Positions 5,313-5,990 of a stretch of 5,990 bases of DNA are shown here, one piece after another. The stretch covers positions 1-5,990 of the forward strand of contig DJWZ01000083.1 in assembly GCA_002449535.1 (NCBI GenBank), written 5' to 3'. The stretch's first letter is position 1; every line of letters starts with the position of its first letter. Position numbers and translations under genes: made by a program. The notes beneath the pieces were generated by a model. That model worked only from the letters and a program-made list of their open reading frames with translations. It had not been told where the DNA came from and did no database searches. Source of the stretch: Prevotellaceae bacterium UBA7017. GTDB taxonomy: Bacteria > Bacteroidota > Bacteroidia > Bacteroidales > Bacteroidaceae.

Positions 5313-5990
5313 TTATCCCCTCTCTGCCCAATCACCTCTGTCAAGGTTGCGATAGCCTATGGCTTCGGCTATGTGCTGACTCAGTATTTTCTCTGAGCCG
5401 TCAAGGTCGGCTATGGTGCGGGCAACCTTCAAAATTCTGCCGTATGCACGGGCTGAAAGTTTCAAACGCTCCATCGCCATACGGAGCATGTCAAGACAGG
5501 CTTCGTCGGGTTGTGCAAAAAGCCGAAGCATCTTTTCCGACATCATGGCATTACAATGTACCTGCTGTTGTATGTTTTTGGGATTATAGTCCGGATCAGA
5601 GGTTTCGAGGGATTTATAATAATCGCTGAAACGTTTCTCCTGTATCTTACGTGCCTTCACGACCCTTTCTCGAATGGCGGCACTGGGTTCACCTGGCTGC
5701 ATCTGCGAAAGCTGCGAAAACGGCACTGCCTGTATTTCGCAATGTATGTCAATACGATCAAGCAACGGACCACTAATCTTGGATAAGTAACGACTTATCT
5801 GCCCTGGGGTGCAGTTGCACTGGTGCATTGGATCGCCATAATATCCGCAGGGACATGGATTCATGGATGCCACAAACATGAATGAACAAGGATATTCTAT
5901 ATTATATTTGGCACGACTGATAGAGATGCGTCTGTCTTCAAGTGGCTGACGGAGCACCTCCAGTACCGACCTTGGAAGCTCTGGCAATTC
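5313..5990 (-). CDS. ComM/YifB-type AAA+ ATPase, C-terminal part (5' end outside window)
   Basis: This is the last 225 codons of a magnesium-chelatase-like AAA+ protein of the YifB/ComM family; full-length members have about 500 residues. ComM is a hexameric helicase that drives branch migration during natural transformation. The visible part opens at Glu in ELPELPRSVLEVLRQPLED, the end of the Walker B motif, so the Walker A and N-terminal domains lie beyond the right edge. Sensor 1 is at ASMNPCPCG (41-49 of the visible part), followed by C-x-C and a second C-x-C pair (Cys46, 48, 58, 60) that may bind zinc. GPLLDRIDIH (74-83) carries a probable arginine finger. LSARAYGRILKVARTIADL (178-196) is the C-terminal sensor 2 region. 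The reading frame is open to the edge, and the TTG at 5985-5987 is not a real start. Confidence 0.95.
   Translation of the reverse strand, partial: ELPELPRSVLEVLRQPLEDRRISISRAKYNIEYPCSFMFVASMNPCPCGYYGDPMHQCNCTPGQISRYLSKISGPLLDRIDIHCEIQAVPFSQLSQMQPGEPSAAIRERVVKARKIQEKRFSDYYKSLETSDPDYNPKNIQQQVHCNAMMSEKMLRLFAQPDEACLDMLRMAMERLKLSARAYGRILKVARTIADLDGSEKILSQHIAEAIGYRNLDRGDWAERG

Noticed and set aside
5985..5987. TTG as a start codon for the minus-strand gene
   Set aside because: The frame is open through the window edge, and the preceding codon gives the Glu of the Walker B motif (DELPE), so the gene clearly continues to the right.

Overview
The window looks like chromosomal DNA from a Bacteroidales bacterium, most likely Prevotella or a close relative. 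The signs are a TAnnTTTG-type promoter at the left end, gene starts preceded by A/T-rich DNA instead of a Shine-Dalgarno sequence, a DUF2264-type exported protein, a compact ResB (CcsB) plus CcsA pair, and short low-complexity spacers. I see no tRNA, rRNA, CRISPR array, insertion sequence or phage gene.

Layout. Positions 1-75 hold a homopolymer-rich leader and a promoter. Six genes then run rightward with gaps of only 49, 33, 14, 19 and 5 bases: an acyltransferase-3 membrane protein (76-1071), ispF (1121-1594), a secreted DUF2264 protein (1628-2890), a ResB/CcsB-like cytochrome c assembly protein (2905-3753), its partner CcsA (3773-4579) and a HAD phosphatase resembling phosphoglycolate phosphatase (4585-5253). 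The spacing would allow one transcript. A 20-bp perfect hairpin at 5249-5292 contains the stop codon of the last gene and separates it from a converging comM/yifB-type gene (5313-5990, minus strand), whose 5' part lies beyond the window.

How the genes work together. Only CcsB and CcsA form an obvious functional unit: they move heme across the membrane and attach it to apocytochrome c. IspF makes isoprenoid precursors, which also feed menaquinone, so a link to anaerobic respiration is possible but is only inference. The acyltransferase, DUF2264 protein and phosphatase have no clear link to that theme, and the run may simply be a housekeeping cluster.

The most unusual feature is in the spacers. 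Three of the five gaps are largely built from exact or near-exact 7-bp tandem repeats of three different sequences. Each family carries TGA or another stop triplet on one strand. Because 7 is not a multiple of 3, successive copies put stops in all three frames. Two of the arrays supply the stop codon of the gene upstream. I found no clear new defence or mobile system.
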